Of a stretch of DNA of 64,000 nt, positions 26,288 to 40,635 are shown piece after piece. The position numbers were made by a program, and so were the translations under genes. Source of the DNA: Parus major (Eukaryota > Chordata > Aves > Passeriformes > Paridae). The notes beneath the pieces are model-generated. The model searched no databases. It saw only the letters and a program-made list of their open reading frames with translations, and was not told the DNA's origin. How positions within the stretch are numbered: the first letter of the stretch is position 1; every line of letters starts with the position of its first letter. The stretch is taken from contig NC_031791.1 in assembly GCF_001522545.3 (NCBI RefSeq), positions 3,440,560 to 3,504,559 on the forward strand, given 5' to 3'.

Positions 26288-26466
26288 CAGTATCACAGAG
26301 TCACTGAAGTTGGATAAGTCCTCCAAGACCATTGAGTCCAACCTGTGAGTGATCCTCACCTTTTTACCCAGGCCAGAGCACTGAGTGCCACATCCAGGCC
26401 TTCCTTGGACACCCCAGGGATGGGGATTCCTCCACCTCCCTGAGCAGTCTGTTCCAATCCTTTTCA
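26288..26466 (-). mobile_element. CR1 LINE 3' fragment
   Basis: AGTATCACAGAGTCACTG, AGAGCACTGAGTGCCACATC, CCTTGGACACCCCAGGGATG and CCTGAGCAGTCTGTTCCAAT mark a CR1 3' end on the minus strand. Confidence 0.9.
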
Positions 26467-26785
26467 TGCAGGCTCAATTCCATTTATTTTGAAATGCTAT
26501 TAATCTGGGAGGAAATGTAAAACCCTCTGTTGGTGCCAGAGAAACAGAATTACACCAATAATGTGGTCAGAGCAAATTATCTCTGCTACCTTCTTTTACT
26601 GGGAAAAAAAAACTCAGCCATGGGACTCCAGCCCCCTGGCAATGCTAATTTTAAGATATTAATAAATTTAAAATATTAGTTATGCAAAGAAGTTTCTAAA
26701 CAATATTGATGTTGTTGTTTCCTGGGCAAACAAGAAGTACTAAAACTGTTTTGAGGCAGTGCTCGTACGTAGACTCTCTGCCATT

Positions 26786-26826
26786 ATAATAATTATAATA
26801 ACTAATTAATTAATTAAAAATAATAA
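26786..26826. repeat. AT-rich (ATAATA/TTAA)n tract
   Basis: ATAATAATTATAATAACTAA, then TTAATTAATTAAAAATAATA. Simple AT sequence. Confidence 0.85.
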
Positions 26827-29821
26827 CAAATTCCTGTTATTTCAGTGTTGTTCCCTACATTCCTGGAGCTCAGGGGGCTGCAGCTGCATTCCCCCAACCT
26901 CCATCCTGCTTTTGCACCTTCTCCTTGCTCTGTGAAGCCTGAGCATGTGGAGTCATGTGGGTTCCAGAAGTCCGGGCCACTTTCTGCCTCATTTCTTTTC
27001 CAACCTGCAGGGTGATTCCAGCACAGGAGCTCGGAGCTGCTGCTGCTCATCCATCACATGAGGCAGACAGCACATTATTTTGTAATAATTCAGGACAGTT
27101 GCTTCCATTGGCTCAGCTGGCAGGACACACCACAGGGCAGCTGTGGGAATATGGATTTACTTGGGAATCTGTGCACTTCTCTGCCTCCCCCCTGTCCTGA
27201 CACACAACTGTGCTCCCCAGAGCTCCACCCGTGGAGTGGGGACACTTGGAATTTTGCACAAATAGTTCCCTTCCGTGTCTTCTCATCCCAGTTCCTGTCC
27301 TGCCTCACACAATGTAGTTTTCCAGTTTTTATTCCTGAAGTTGACACCCAACAAGCCTGCCAAAGCCTTTTTCTGAGGGGAGGTCTCAGTTAATATTGGT
27401 TAAACGAGCTTTTTCTGAGGACAAAATATTGCTTTTATTTTTTTTTTTTAACACCTAAACTGCAAAGTGATGCCTTGAAGACGAGATTAATTCATTATTT
27501 ATAAAAGCAAAATCCCTCAGAATGTATTAAATATGAAAACATTGTATCAGGGTGCAAGATTTGGGAGGATTAGGCTCTGAAGTCTAGACATTTATCTCCG
27601 ACTACATTGCATTTGCATTCATTACGTGTCCTGCTGTACCTCTAAACAGGAAAACTGATCTGCAGAACGGATGATCAAAGCAGGGAAATGCAGATCAGAA
27701 AACACGCTGTGTTTGCTTAGGAACGAAAAATGGTGTAAAAAAAATAACTATTGTCTGATATTGCAGTACATGAGACTCTACCAGGCCCCCAGCAGAGAGG
27801 GGGGACTCGGGAGCAGCTGCTCTTGGGTTTGGAGATGCTGCTGCTGGACTGATGTTTGGATAAATGTTGGTGGGGATGGATGTCAGGGTGGGGGAAGTCC
27901 CACAGGGCTGGGGTGATCCAGCCTCAGGCACATCCCCTGTGCACCCATACCCAGCACCACCAGCACCTCACACCCCCATGGTGACAGCAACAGGTAGCTA
28001 GAGGCAGGCCCAACCCACCCCTTGGCTCCTCAAAATCATGTCATCACCTAGTTTCTCACTAATCTAGACCTTTCCACTCCTTGCACTGCTTGGAGGATGA
28101 GTTAATAGACAGCTCTATTCCCACACCTTCCTTTTCCATCCACCTCACTCCAAACCTCTGAACACTATCCAGCCCTCTGAGATTCATGCAAAAAAGTAAA
28201 AAATCTGTATGGCTGATGCAGAGCCCCCCTTGGCCAGGCCTCCAGCAGCCATTGGATGGCCAGCTCTCCAAATCAGTAGAATTTAACATTGGTTTTAGCA
28301 TTACTGATTGCTCTTGGACATTTCCCTGAGCTCCTGTTGGATGGAGGTCTGTCGGCATCCCAGTATGAACCACTGGCACTAGCACACATTCTCCTAAACA
28401 GGATCCTGGAAAACTTGAATATTTCTATCTTTTCTGTGGGAACACTGCATCAAACTCAAAAATGGCCAAGAAGTTTGAAGCTAAACCCTTGAAAATGGGT
28501 GCAATTTCAGGAGAAATTAATCTAATTTTCAAGGCGCTTTTATTCTACACTGGGACTAACGCCAGGTCTTCTGGAAACATTCCCAAGGCTCATGAAGCAT
28601 TCCAGAGAGTTTGGAATCACTTTAGGATGATTTATATGTTTGGAAAGGTACCAGGCTCCCAGGCTCCCTCTGCCTTTGACCTGGACACTGCTCCAGCCTT
28701 GATTTATCCCTTGATTTATAACATGTGTTTTTTTCACATAATTTCGAATCAGAATAAAATTTGAGTCCACAAAACCATGCAAAGGCTGACAGCCTGGTCT
28801 GCAGCAATTCCTTCTGCATGATTCATCTGCCTTATCTCTCCAGTGTGCTCATTTCCCAGCCCAAATGCATCCAAATCCCAGATCAGAGGTTCCATTGTTT
28901 CCAGTCTCTCTCTGTTCCTACAAAGGAAAGCTCATTATGCCCGGCGTCTCCATATCTGTTTCGTGTGACAACAGAAGCACTGGAGCACTGTCAAAGCTTG
29001 TGCTAACTGGTCCCAAACTCTGCTTTTAAATCAGAATTCCCTTTCTTAATAGAAATTTTAAGTGACAAATCCATGGAATGAATCTGGTATTCATTGTTTG
29101 CAAGAGAGAAGAGAGGGGATTTAAATGAAGCAGATATTCTGTGAGGAGCCTCAGGAAATAATTTACCAGCTCCAGTGAGAGGGGAGCCGAGTTATCAGCA
29201 GAATTTACATGTTACATTAGCCAGGAGTAGGAATGCTCATCTTTCTATCCAAAATCCGTTTGCAAAATTAGTGGAATACTGTTGCTTTGGTGCCTTTTTC
29301 TTGTCACCAACAGTGTAAATCTCCCCTTTGCTGGGAACCAGAGAAATTGAATTTGTGAATACTGTCCATTCCCCAAATAACACTGCAACAGGAGTAGAGG
29401 CTTCAAGGTTAAAAATTATGAAAGTTGAAAAAAAAAGGAGGCATTTTTATCCTCTAAGAACTGCTCACACAGCGAGTGCCAGAGAAACAACCCTTGTTCT
29501 GTCCTGCTGCTGCTCCATCTGGATCTGGAACGTGAGCACAGAGAAACCTGAGGTTTGACACTGGCTGTGCTTCTCCCTGGAAACAGGGCTGGGGATGGTC
29601 AAACCAAGGTGGGTTTGGTTCATCAGAATCCATCAGAGCCTTTTCTGAAACAGTTTCAAAGTTAAATGGTAAATGAATGGAAGTATTTCCTCCCGTCTCT
29701 CTTATTACAAACCTCATTGCTTTTAACTCAAAAAGCAAAACCACCATGACCCCCACGTAAATCTGAGCATGGAATTCAGTGGAGCCAAGGATATTCCTGT
29801 GTCTGGGATGTCCTTGGAACC

Positions 29822-29868
29822 AAGGAATCATTAAGATTGGAAAAGAGCTCCCAGATAACCCTAAATCC
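29822..29868 (-). mobile_element. Short CR1 3' remnant
   Basis: GGAATCATTAAGATTGGAAA followed by AGAGCTCCCAGATAACCCTA. Only the terminal 45 or so bases are left. Confidence 0.7.
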
Positions 29869-32800
29869 CCTCCTGCAGCCTAGGTGTTGAGATTATTTAT
29901 ACTCAAAAATCTCACTGTAAATTTCCACTTAAGGGAAAAAAAATGGGGAAAGACTCCCACTACTCCCTGCTTAGACTGCTTCTTCTCATCAGTAACCACC
30001 TGCTTGGCAAAGCAGGAGCAGGAAGTGCCAGTGGGAAAGCCTCAGTGTCCATCCAGCACAGCTGGAAACAGGATTTTTCATGAAGGCAGCTGGGAATGTC
30101 TCTAGTGCAGCTCAAAGTGGTGTTTTATCCCTAAATAGCAGAACATGTGGAGTTAGGAGAGCCAGGAGCAAGGCAGAGAGGGCAGTGCTGCGGCCCCTGT
30201 GTGCCAGGGGGTTGTGGGACACTGTCCCTTGTGCTCTGGGGGACAGAGATGCTGTGGGTGGTGTAATGTGATTCGGAAGAGTTTTATGCTCAAATTAAAA
30301 AGGCCTAATTGAGTGTCCTGGTAGGATAAGACACAGCTTCTGGTGCCCTGGAACAGACGCAAATCTGGACCATGAAATATGCTCAAACCTGATTTTCCTC
30401 TGTAGCAAACCACTGCCCTGAAACCTCTTTATTCCTTCTCACAAAGGCTGAAAGCTATTTCCTGGCACCAGATCCCCCAAATTTCCAGTTAATAAGCAGG
30501 CTTTGTGCTGTTGACCTTACACATGCTGGCACAACCAGATTTTCCAGCAGAAATGAGTGGCTGGCAGCCAACTCGTATTGCATTTTAAAGCTCTGAAGCT
30601 TGGAGAGGGAAGAGAAATAATCCAGTGGGGCCACAGGCACGGCACGGTGACTGGCACCCTTGGCGGAGTGCGGTGGCACTGGGACACGCTGCTGAAATTA
30701 CTTTTGGATGCTCCATCAAGCACAAGATATAAATTGCACAATGTTTTTAAATGTTTTGGAGAGATTGCCTTTTGAGTGGCACCCTCCATTCCGGTGTGTC
30801 CAGTAAGGTGTAGAGAATTCATTTGCATTTTTCATTTTTATCAGTGTCTTTTAGCCAGCGTGGACGGGGAGAGTGAATCCAGCTGTGTGGAGAATGCCAG
30901 AAACAGCTCAGCGTCCATCTGTTCAAAAATACAAATTTGATTTCCCCTCATCTTTATTTTCGTGTCAAAAATTTTCTCCACTTTTTTCAATATCCTTTTT
31001 CTTCCTCTTTTATCCCTGGTGTAAATCCTGACTATCAAATGAAATGAAATGGAAGGGAATGGACTGCCTGAAGCTATTCACGGCATGGGAACTCACTACA
31101 CCACCTAATAAGCCATTCCCTATTTATTTTTAGCATACTATCCCTATCTTTCCTGTTACTGTTGAATAGTCAAGTGGTGCTGCTGCTAAACATTATGACT
31201 TTCTTTCTTTTGCTTAATTACGTGCCAATCAGTGGAGAGCAGGGTGTACTCTCAGCTGGTTGCTGGATAAATATTGAGTGCAATGCAATTCCAGCCATTA
31301 CTAGGGAAATGGGCATTTCCAAACTTCACATTATTGAAGTCCTGGTGGAAGTGTGTCCCAGCTCTTTTTCTGCGGGGCACTGGGAGCAGCTCATGGCCTA
31401 CCATGGACAATTTGGAGATTTCCAACTTGGATAACCCCCCACAGGGCTTAGAAGAGAGCGTGATGATTTTAGCTCCAATAATGAACCCCCCATATTTTGG
31501 TACCCAGTGGTGCAGTTTTCAGCTGGTCCATGTATTTTTACCTGTCCAGTCAGGAGCATGCCCTGGATAATCTGCCTTACCCTTTGCTATTTCTGTAAAT
31601 AAATCCTAGGTCCCAAGAAGTGCCCAGCTTGCACCAGCTTCCCCTGGTGATCCCTGCAGTGGAGCTGCCTGAGGATCCACAGAGGAGAAACAAATCAGCA
31701 TTTTTCCTGCATGTGGATTTATTTTATTTTATTTATTTTTTGTCTCTTCTAGTGTCTTTGCTCTTTGTTGTTGTTTTAACATAGCTGAAAATATACTGTC
31801 TGCTGCTAATGAATAGCATGGAAACCATACGCTTCCAAGGCTCTGGGGTCATGCCGAGTCGGCTGCTGCTCCCCATATACTGCTGGGATATATTTGCCAG
31901 CATTTCAATTAGATCATCAATAACCCAGTACAGCTGCTGAGAGAAGAACTCAGATGTTCATAAATGTTATAGTCCATTAAGTTCAGATACTTCAAAGGCA
32001 GTTTGGAAAGAAAGTCATTTATTAGGCCGAGTGTCAGTATAGTGGAATGCAAATCATGCTGCATGCCAAAGAAAGGGATTAAAAATGGAGTTTAAAGGTC
32101 AAATTAACTTAATTTGACCACTTCTGACACATAATGCTGCTCCCTGACTTTTAAAATATTGCAGCCATGTTCCAGGGTAAGGATTCCTATGGAAGAATGC
32201 AAACCCCAGGTGCAGGATGCTCAGGGCACTGCCAGCAGCAGCACAGGGACACCCCAGGGACACCCTGGTAGCTGGGGGTATGAGGGGTGTGGGGAATCTG
32301 GACTGTGTGATTTTGTGTGTGTGTAATTTCCTCATTCAAAATCCGTGTGGTATTTCCTGCCCTCTAAAATCTGAAAAGTGAGTCAGTGCTTCAAGCACAG
32401 CAAATATTGAAAGAACTGATTAACATCATGCGAGGTTCTCCCATTTTAAAATTATTTCCGTTTGGAGCAGGCAGAGAACCAAAGCTCCTTTCACAGGATG
32501 TTTTCCTCCTGCCTCCCTGTCCCCTCAGGTGTGCACAGGAGGGAGAAGCAGTGTGATTTGTGATGCTTTGGAAGGAGAGAGGAACGCAAACATCAGGGTA
32601 AATTAACAGCTGGTGGAAAATGTGCCTCCCTTGGAGGAGGGATGGCATGACAGGGAGAGAGAGGAAAACACTACATCACCTTGGAACAGCCAAACTACAG
32701 CTGAGATTCAGCAGCAGAAGAAATCTGGGCATGGCATCTGCTTTCAGCAAGTGGAGCTGCATCCTAGGAATGGAGCAGATCGGCACCAACCAGGGGGAGC

Positions 32801-35800
32801 AGCACGGCAATCCTGCCCCAGGAACACAGCCAGGATGTCCATAAATCGGAAAGACTTTTCTGCAAAGGTGGGAGCTTCAGGAGGCATAACAAATGCTTTT
32901 TCCACCTGGGAAGGTCAGGGACATGTGGATAACCAGGGAAATCTGTCCTTGGTGCTGTGTCCTTCATGATGGTGCACATATGGCCAGGCAGGGTCAACCG
33001 GCCTGTTCCCAGCTACTGCTATCCCACTGTCCTCTGCAGAAGCTTGGGATTTGGGCTGGATAAAGCATTTCTGTGACTGCCTTGCTGGAATATTAGTTTT
33101 TTTGTTTAACAGACACTTTCCCAGTAAATGCTTGCTGCTATGAAACAAGTTTGTAGTTCAGGGTATTTGTGGAACCAGTTACAGGAAATGTCTTTGCCAG
33201 ATTTTGACCTCAAACGGGATATTTTTTAAAATTCCTTTAAAAATCAGGGCAGCAGTTCTTAGAATCCTGCCCTAGCTTTGCCCAAAGATTCTGAGCCTTG
33301 GCATTTCCATCTATGGGGATGGGGAGAGCACAGATGGCTGGTGGTGCCCTGGTTTGGGGGGTTCAGTCTCCACTGGCAGCACTGGCAGTGCCAGGACTGT
33401 CCTGGTGGCAGGGACAGCAGCCAGGGAGGGTTTGCACCACTTGAAGAGCTGGTGATGAGGATCTGCAATGGGACATGAGTTCAACCTCATGAGAGCTCAG
33501 AGAGGAAGGCAGTGATTCTCCTCTTGGGAAAAATCTGTTGTTCCCTCAAGTCAGCTTCTTCCAGATGGCACCGAAGGAAAACCCGTGTTGTGTTCTCACT
33601 GCCTCCTTCCTCCTTACGAGCCCCAGGAGGCCTCCTCTGGGAGATGCCCGAGGATTTCTCTGGGACACCCCCAGGGATGCCTGTAAGACATCCCCTCTCG
33701 GCAGCCTCTGGCTTGCCCTTCATGCAGGGAGCTGTGGCAGGAGCTGAGGTACCACTCAAGGAATGGATGCTGGCTCCTGGGGAGGCTCCTGGGATCACAG
33801 CCGAGGCAGGATCAGGTGGCTGTACTCCCGAGCAGCCCGCTGGGATCCTGTGCCCTGCGCTTGGATCTGGAGGCAGCTGTCTGGCTCTCCCCTCGTGGTT
33901 TTGAGTCAGGAAAAGTCCCTCGTGGAAGGATGACGTGAGTATCTGGTTCATCACTGTCACTGGTGATGCTGTCTGTGAGTAATTAGGGGAAAGGAGGAGG
34001 GGGGCAAGGACGAAGCTCGGGAAGTGAACATTCATTAGCAGGGTGTTAATGAAGCTCTCAGCATGGCAGGGGCAGAGGCAGATCGTGATGACTTGCCTGG
34101 CCACCTCTGTGCCCTGTCCCCAGTGCTGTGACAGCTCAGAGAAGGGCAGTGGAATCACTGTGGCAGATTTGGAAAACTCCTGGATGGAATGGAACAGGAT
34201 CACAGCAGGTACGGGAAGCAAAACAAATGCAGAAACTCCTGCGTGCTGGACGCATCTGAATTTCACGTGGCTCTTGCAATGAGCGGCACTGCCGTGCTCT
34301 GTCGCAGCTGATCTTCCATCAGCTGAGCTCTGGGAGAATTCAGATCAGGTTATCAATTCCATCAGAGTTGGGAGACAGGAGGGAAATATGATAAGCGCCT
34401 GCGATAGCTGATTAAGATGGAGAGAAGAGGAGCCTCCGGTTTAACTCCCACCTGACCTTTCGAGGAGGAGGCAGCGTGTTGAAAAATGCCATTTGCAGCT
34501 CTTAAAGGTTTTATGCCCCTGAACACCTCAGAGCTGTTTAAGGAGAATAATATTCAGCTTGCTCAGGCCCTGCCAGCTCCTGCTTCCCCTCACAGCAGAG
34601 GCTGCCCCAGTGGGAAGCTGAGAAGGATTTATGAAAGGTCAATATTTGAATGTGCAAAACTTACTAGGTCTATCTGAGCATGGGAAGAGATTCTGCATCA
34701 CTGAAGATTAGCCTGAATTTCCACTCAAGTAGGACAGCAGCTGGAAAAATTCTACATGGCTCCATTGGTGCTGGTTCTGCTCAGCCGCTCCGTGAATTCC
34801 CGTTTTCTGCTGGCACAAGGTCTGGACATGCTGCAGAACAGGACAGAAGGGACAGAGCCTGCCCCAGTGTGTCCCAAACCTCTGAGATTCCTTCTCTCAG
34901 AGCCTATTGCTGTACAGGGGAAGTTCCTAGCAGGAGCTGATGTGAGCTGCTGCAGAACCAGGACATTCCCAGTGGGAAGGGAGGAGCATTCCCAGGATGT
35001 TCAGGCTGGGAACACTTTGCCAGTGCTGAGCACTTGTACTGGGCAGGTGACATCTCCAAACTGCAGATACAGAAAGCAAAACTGGAAAGCAACCTCAGCT
35101 CTGAATTGCCATGCCAGGGAATGTTATTCCTTGTTTGCAGGATCGCAGAAGCTGCAACTTTCACAGATTTCATGGGAAAAGAAGCAAATTTCACTGAAGC
35201 AGAAGAATGAACCCAGAGCAGAGGAGCTGCTGCAGCCATTGACATCTGCTGCAAAGCCAGTGTGAATATTTCATATCACACAATATCAAAAGTTTGCTCA
35301 TGTCTCCCAGATGGGGCTGGGTGGTGATGTGTAATCGAGGGGTAGCAGTGGTTCAGCAGGAACATATGACATGAATTTGCTCCAGATTTCAGGATTCTTA
35401 GCTGTGATTTTATTCTCATTCAGTGATTTGACAGGCAGCCAGTTAAATTTCAACAGAAGAGAGAAAGTGAGAAAAGGCTCCTATTCCTTGGGATCAGTCA
35501 GAGAAGAAGATGCTTCCCATTTCGGTGGCACTTCTGGTCCCAAGTCAGGACCATGTGCCAGGACAAGGAGATTCCAAGCCCTCCAGGCAGGAGGAGCTAC
35601 AGGCAGGGCTGGGCAGGTGTGGCTGGCTCTGGCACAGGCAGCTCTTCACTTCTCCTGCTCTGGAGCCACAGAGATTTTGGAATCCCCAGCATGAAAAGCA
35701 AATATTTTTGCATCTGGTTTGCAGCAGGAACCGAATCTGTGTGAGGTGATGAGACATGGGGCTCACGGGGAACTGGGATCATGCCTGGGTGAATTCCGGG

Positions 35801-36177
35801 ACTTCCCCACTACTTCTCAACACCTAGAACATTAGCCAATTCCTCAGTATTTAAACTCTGTTGAAGAGCTGAGGTGTCGTTAAGTCTTCCATTCTGCCAC
35901 AATTTACAATTAGTTTACCTCATTAAGCATTGTAAAAGCTGTCGGGAAGCACCTTGGAGGTTATCTATCACCCTTACTGCTCCGCTGCCTGGCTCTGCAG
36001 AGCAGGAGGCTCCTGGGGGACACGGGGCTCAGCAGAGTCCTGAACCAAGGGAGTGACAGCACCGGAGGCAGCACCAAAGCCATGGTGGCACCTGCAGCCC
36101 CTGGCACCTGCCCCAGCTGGGCTCAGGGCTGCAGGTCCTCTGCTGAACCCCAAAGGCCTGAGTGATCCCTGCTCCTT

Positions 36178-36540
36178 TGTGATGCCTTTCCTGGCTACAT
36201 AAAAACAGAGGCCAGACAAAATTAAAGGAATAAAAAGCAGTTCTGTTTATTGAGAGGCCTTCGGGGACATTTAGGGCAGACAAAGCCCCCCAGGGGCTGC
36301 ACTCAAAATGGACCACGGGTCACAGGTTTCACACTTTTATAAGTTTGGGCCATTTCCATATTGGGGGTTAATCTCCCCGTTCCAGCTTCAGGTAATGAAG
36401 TCATTTACTCCAAATTTGCTGTCCCCTTTAGTTTCCATCTCTCAGAGCCTGAGGCAGTGAGGTGTCCTTGATTGCCAGGCCTGGAGAGGAATTGCTGTGT
36501 GTGACCCAAATGGGAAAGCAGCAGCTCACACTGTGTGTGG
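36178..36540 (-). mobile_element. Probable solo LTR, ERVL-like
   Basis: Read on the minus strand there is a TATA box (TTATAAAA; plus 36335-36342) and, about 85 bases downstream, AATAAA (plus TTTATT 36246-36251). A TTTTGTCTGGCCTCTGTTTT segment and an end near GGCATCACA (36178) follow. This promoter-to-polyA spacing is typical of an LTR R region. The U3 end near 36540 and the target duplication are not resolved. Confidence 0.52.
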
Positions 36541-39500
36541 AGTTTGGAGTTACACACTAAAGAATGGCACGGTTACAAATAGATGAGAAATACAAAAGCT
36601 AAAATGCTAAGGCATCATTGCATATTCCTTATTTTAAAGCCCTACAGCTGGATAACTGGAGAAGCAGAAGGAAGCAATGTGCTCAGCACTGTATAGATGA
36701 CAGCAGCAGAAGTGAAAAAGCTGTTGTTTTTTTTTTACCAAATCCTGTGTAATGGCAGTCCAATATCAGCATGAAACTGGAGATGCATTTTAAGAGAACA
36801 ATCTCTGTTCTGCATGTAAGAATCTCTTATCCCTTCCAGTAATCCTGGATCTGTCCTGGTGCTTTTCCTCATGTCTTCTGCCAGTATTTGCAATTTCTAG
36901 TGAGTAGTAAAATTTGGCCAAAAGATAAGCTCACATTTTGTAAACACTGCATGAGGACAGAGTTTGAATCCCGACATGGGTCCTTGCTCAACAGATCTAA
37001 CTCAAACAACTCAATTCTCTTGGGAGCTGGTGTGATCCTCAACTCTGGAAACCAAGACCTTGCTACTGAGTCACTGAAGTTGCAGAGAGAAGTTTTATTT
37101 TAAATAATTGAACTAAAATAATTTGGGAGGTGTTACTTAAAGCAGAACTTGCCCATTGGCAGTAGGGATGGTTAAACTACTCAGTCACCTGAGTGTGTCC
37201 CTTCAGGAATATTCTATATGACCATGTTGTTTTTTTTTCAGATTTCCAACAGTGGTGTTGTAAGTTGCCCTACAGGTTGTCTTACAGCCCTGTTTTAGGC
37301 TCCAAGTCAGGGAAAATAGGGGGAACACTCAGTGAAAGCCACCAGAGCTGCCTGGTGACATTGTTACCTCAATTCCTGTAAAAAAGCCACAGATCAGCAG
37401 CGGATATTTGGGATTTAATTGTTCTGATAAGCACAGGGCACTTTGCCAAACTTTCAGTTGAACAAAACTGTGGCAATGAGCAGAGAAGTACTCCCTGGGG
37501 AATTGCAATCCTTAAACTCCGTTCCTATTTACAAATGAGACTGGATGAGTGGGGATGTCCATCCTAATCCCTGTGCCACTCCCTCCTGCTCCCAAAGCCG
37601 GCTCTGGCCCAGGTCTGTGCTTTGCCCTCCCAGCCGAGTATTTCTGGTGATATTTACACTCAGAGAGAGAACAAAAGGTGATTTACTCAGTCAAGTGAAG
37701 ATTATATTTTGTAGAGAAGCTCCCACTAGACGTGGATCTCAGTTTGTCTCCAGTGTGGAACTGCAACCTCACTTTTTCACCATGAAATATTAGTTTGTAG
37801 AGTCACCTCACCTCCCAGAATCCCACCTGGAGGTCCAAGAAAAGGCCTCACTTACTCAGAACCTGCGCATCCTGCAGCTCTGCAAGGAAACCTTTTCTCC
37901 CAGTCAAACCCATCTACAGGAAAAGTGAAATCGGGAAACTGATTCTTTGGGTTTGTTGCCTCCGCTTTAGGGAAAAGAAAAAAAAAAAGAAAAAAAAAAA
38001 AGTGAAGATACTTTGTTTCCTGCAAGAGGAGCTGTGATTATTAGCGATCTGTCTGTGTTCATTTCCCTGCTCTCTTCACCAGGGCTCTGGTGTGACGGTG
38101 CTGCTATTGATGAGAGCTCAATGAGAGATCGATTGAGGTGCTGGCTCAGAGCTCTGACATTAATGAATGAGCAAGGCCCCGGCCCCTGCACAGTCCCCAC
38201 CGAGCCCAAACCTTTGAAAAAGGCCAGAGAATGAAAGTCTTTGCCTGCAAGCACTTGCTGGTGTCCTACAAGGCAGAGCAGGGCTTTACAGCCAGGGTGT
38301 GACTCACAGTGAGGGCTGGAAATTCAGGACAGTCCCCTTGGCCAGGTAAGTTGAGTTGGTTTTAGAATCCCTCATGTGGCTGAGCTGGAAATGGGTAACT
38401 TCTTCCCAGACACATTTTTTTTGGCCCCAGGATAGATGAGGAACCAGGGGAGAGAGCAAGGAGGCTGCTCTACTCCACCTGTGGTTTTAGTACAAGTCCA
38501 GGATGCGACCAGAGCCCGGCATTTCCTAATTCCCTTGGCTGGCAGCAGGTGTTCACGGCAAAATCACTGTTCCAACAACCTGTCTGGCTCTGTGGTGCAG
38601 AACCTCCACATGGCAGCAATTGTGGCTGTCACGTCCCCTGGGATAAGCTCCCAGGGCCCCTGAGGCTGATAAAGCTGCTGTTGATGTGTAACACACTGGG
38701 CCAGTCCAACCAGCTCCAGCACTGCCACTTGCTTTGCTAATTAATTTCATCCTCCACTCAAACCTGGACAATCCTCAGCCTTGTAGAACTTATTTCAGGG
38801 CAAAGGAGGGATATTTGCATCTTACAAGGCCACTCCAGTTACAAATCCAAAGCACCTGCTCCCTGTTATTTGCATCAGCGTGTTCTAAAGTAGGACATGG
38901 CACTTAGACTGTTTCTATTCTGGTAACTTACAATGTATTTTTATAATGTCTTTTCCCTTCCCCTCCCGTCTCTTTTCTTTTCACAGAGACAAACAGCAGC
39001 TGTGTTGTTGGCACAGTGCTGAGAAAGGGAAGCAGGGGGTCAGCAAGGGCACAGAGATAAGCAGTTCTGGTGTAAATCAGATCCTTCACAAAGCTGAGAT
39101 TAGAAATTGTCGCTTGCCTACAAATAAGTGATGATTTCTTGCCCTCCCTGTATGTGCAGGCACTTCGATTTTCCATTCAGATGGCTTCTGAACACTTCAT
39201 TTTGGAGTGGGAAAGGCAAGGATCAAGTCTCCACTCATCTGCAGAAGGACAGAGCCCAGCTCTGTTCGCAGTGCAGACACAGCACACAGACAAACTCTGC
39301 CGTGATGCCATCACTAAAGCAAGACTGAAGAAGCAAATCTGGACCATTCACCCTCTGTTGGCTACCAAAAATCTCCAGGTGACTCCTGGGCCAAAGCCAG
39401 TAGGACAGGGAAACTCACACTTAACACTTCAGGGAGCTCTGCACAGGCTGCCAGGGCCACTGAAGGGCCCAAGAAAATTCCTAGTCCAATAAACGAGGCC

Positions 39501-40387
39501 CAAGCGAGACCCAGCTCAGGACATGGGGCAGCTGGAATCTGACTGTGCTGCTCCAGTGCCACTTCTCTAATCCTCAGCATCCTGTGACATCCTGGAGAGA
39601 CTGACCAGGATGCTCCCTCCCTGTGTCCAGAGGTTTTGGACAGGGATTGCTCAGCAGAGATCACATGCTTGGCTTCTCAGAAAGCTGAAGGATGATCAAT
39701 AGTTGATTAATATAGTGAAGAAATTAATGTATTAAATGCAGTGGCTGATGTCAAATACATTCTCTCTTGCTCATCGATTCCCTTATTTTTAACCTGCATG
39801 TGCCAAAGTTCTGAAGCCCAATTCTAGTGTGCAGCTGGCACATCCATCTCTTTAATTTCATATGGATATAAGATACTGAGCAATGTATTTGATTGAGTAA
39901 ATGTGGTGCCATTGATTTTGTGGCTGAATTATCTGACTTGATTGGCACCGTGTCCCATTTAATAGAGAAAGCAACCAATTCAATAAGTAATGTTAGTAAT
40001 TGGGTAGTTGTTCTCTGAAGAAAGATTACTTGAGTTCACAGGACTAATGTTTCTCGGTTGCAGTGTAAACTGGATAAATTTCTACACGAGATGAACACGA
40101 TAACATTTATCCGTGTAATAACAAAGCTCTGGGCTCTCTAACGCAGCAGCAAGGGCTCCTGGGCAGTCCCCACTGAGCAGCTCCCATGCTGTTTATACAT
40201 TAATACAAAGCTCAGACATCAGGACCATTCATTAATTAACCCTCAAAAGCCACTGAGAAACGCTGCATATGTTTGTGAGTGTTCTAACAAACACACTGCT
40301 GCTGCTCTGCACCACAGAGTGCTGACACTGACCCTGGGCTCAGGGCACTGCTCGGGTGCTCAGGAGCAGCCCTGGCACCAGTGGGGC
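36541..40387. other. Unannotated unique DNA
   Basis: Nothing is recognised beyond the A-rich tract at 37.98 kb. Confidence 0.5.
37975..38002. repeat. A-rich tract
   Basis: Two runs of A separated by single G bases. Confidence 0.9.
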
Positions 40388-40560
40388 TGAATCAGAATCC
40401 CAGAATGATTTAGGCTGGAAAAGAACTTCATTGAATCCAAGCTGCAGTCAGTCCCCAGCGTGTCACCCAGCCCACATCCAGCTGTTCTTTGGACACCTCC
40501 AGGGATGAGGACTTCATCACACTTGGCTGTGTCACTGCACAGCCAAGGGCCTGGTCCTTT
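40388..40560 (-). mobile_element. CR1 LINE 3' fragment
   Basis: GAATCAGAATCCCAGAATGA, TTAGGCTGGAAAAGAACTTC and CTTTGGACACCTCCAGGGAT mark a diverged CR1. Confidence 0.85.
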
Positions 40561-40635
40561 CCCAAAACACCTTCCCAAGCCTGAATCTGAGGTGGGTGAT
40601 TTTATTCAAGGTGGTGTTCAGTACTAAGAGAAAAG

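Larger units (their letters stand above)
26467..36177. other. Unannotated unique DNA
   Basis: This long AT-rich stretch has short T, A and TG runs (for example near 27.43, 31.72 and 32.31 kb) and one small CR1 remnant. A 259-codon minus frame at 33487-34266 has no recognisable domain and I do not call it. Confidence 0.5.

Noticed and set aside
31162..31434. Short frame starting with a hydrophobic, signal-peptide-like segment
   Set aside because: It has no domain and no likeness I know; hydrophobic starts arise easily in T-rich DNA.
33487..34266. 259-codon minus-strand open frame
   Set aside because: No domain, no conserved motif and an overlapping plus-strand frame. An open frame of this length is not surprising by chance in 64 kb read in six frames.
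36180..37438. CTTTG repeats as 5-bp target duplication of a 1.26-kb LTR
   Set aside because: A five-base match over this distance is expected by chance and the interior beyond 36.54 kb does not look like LTR.
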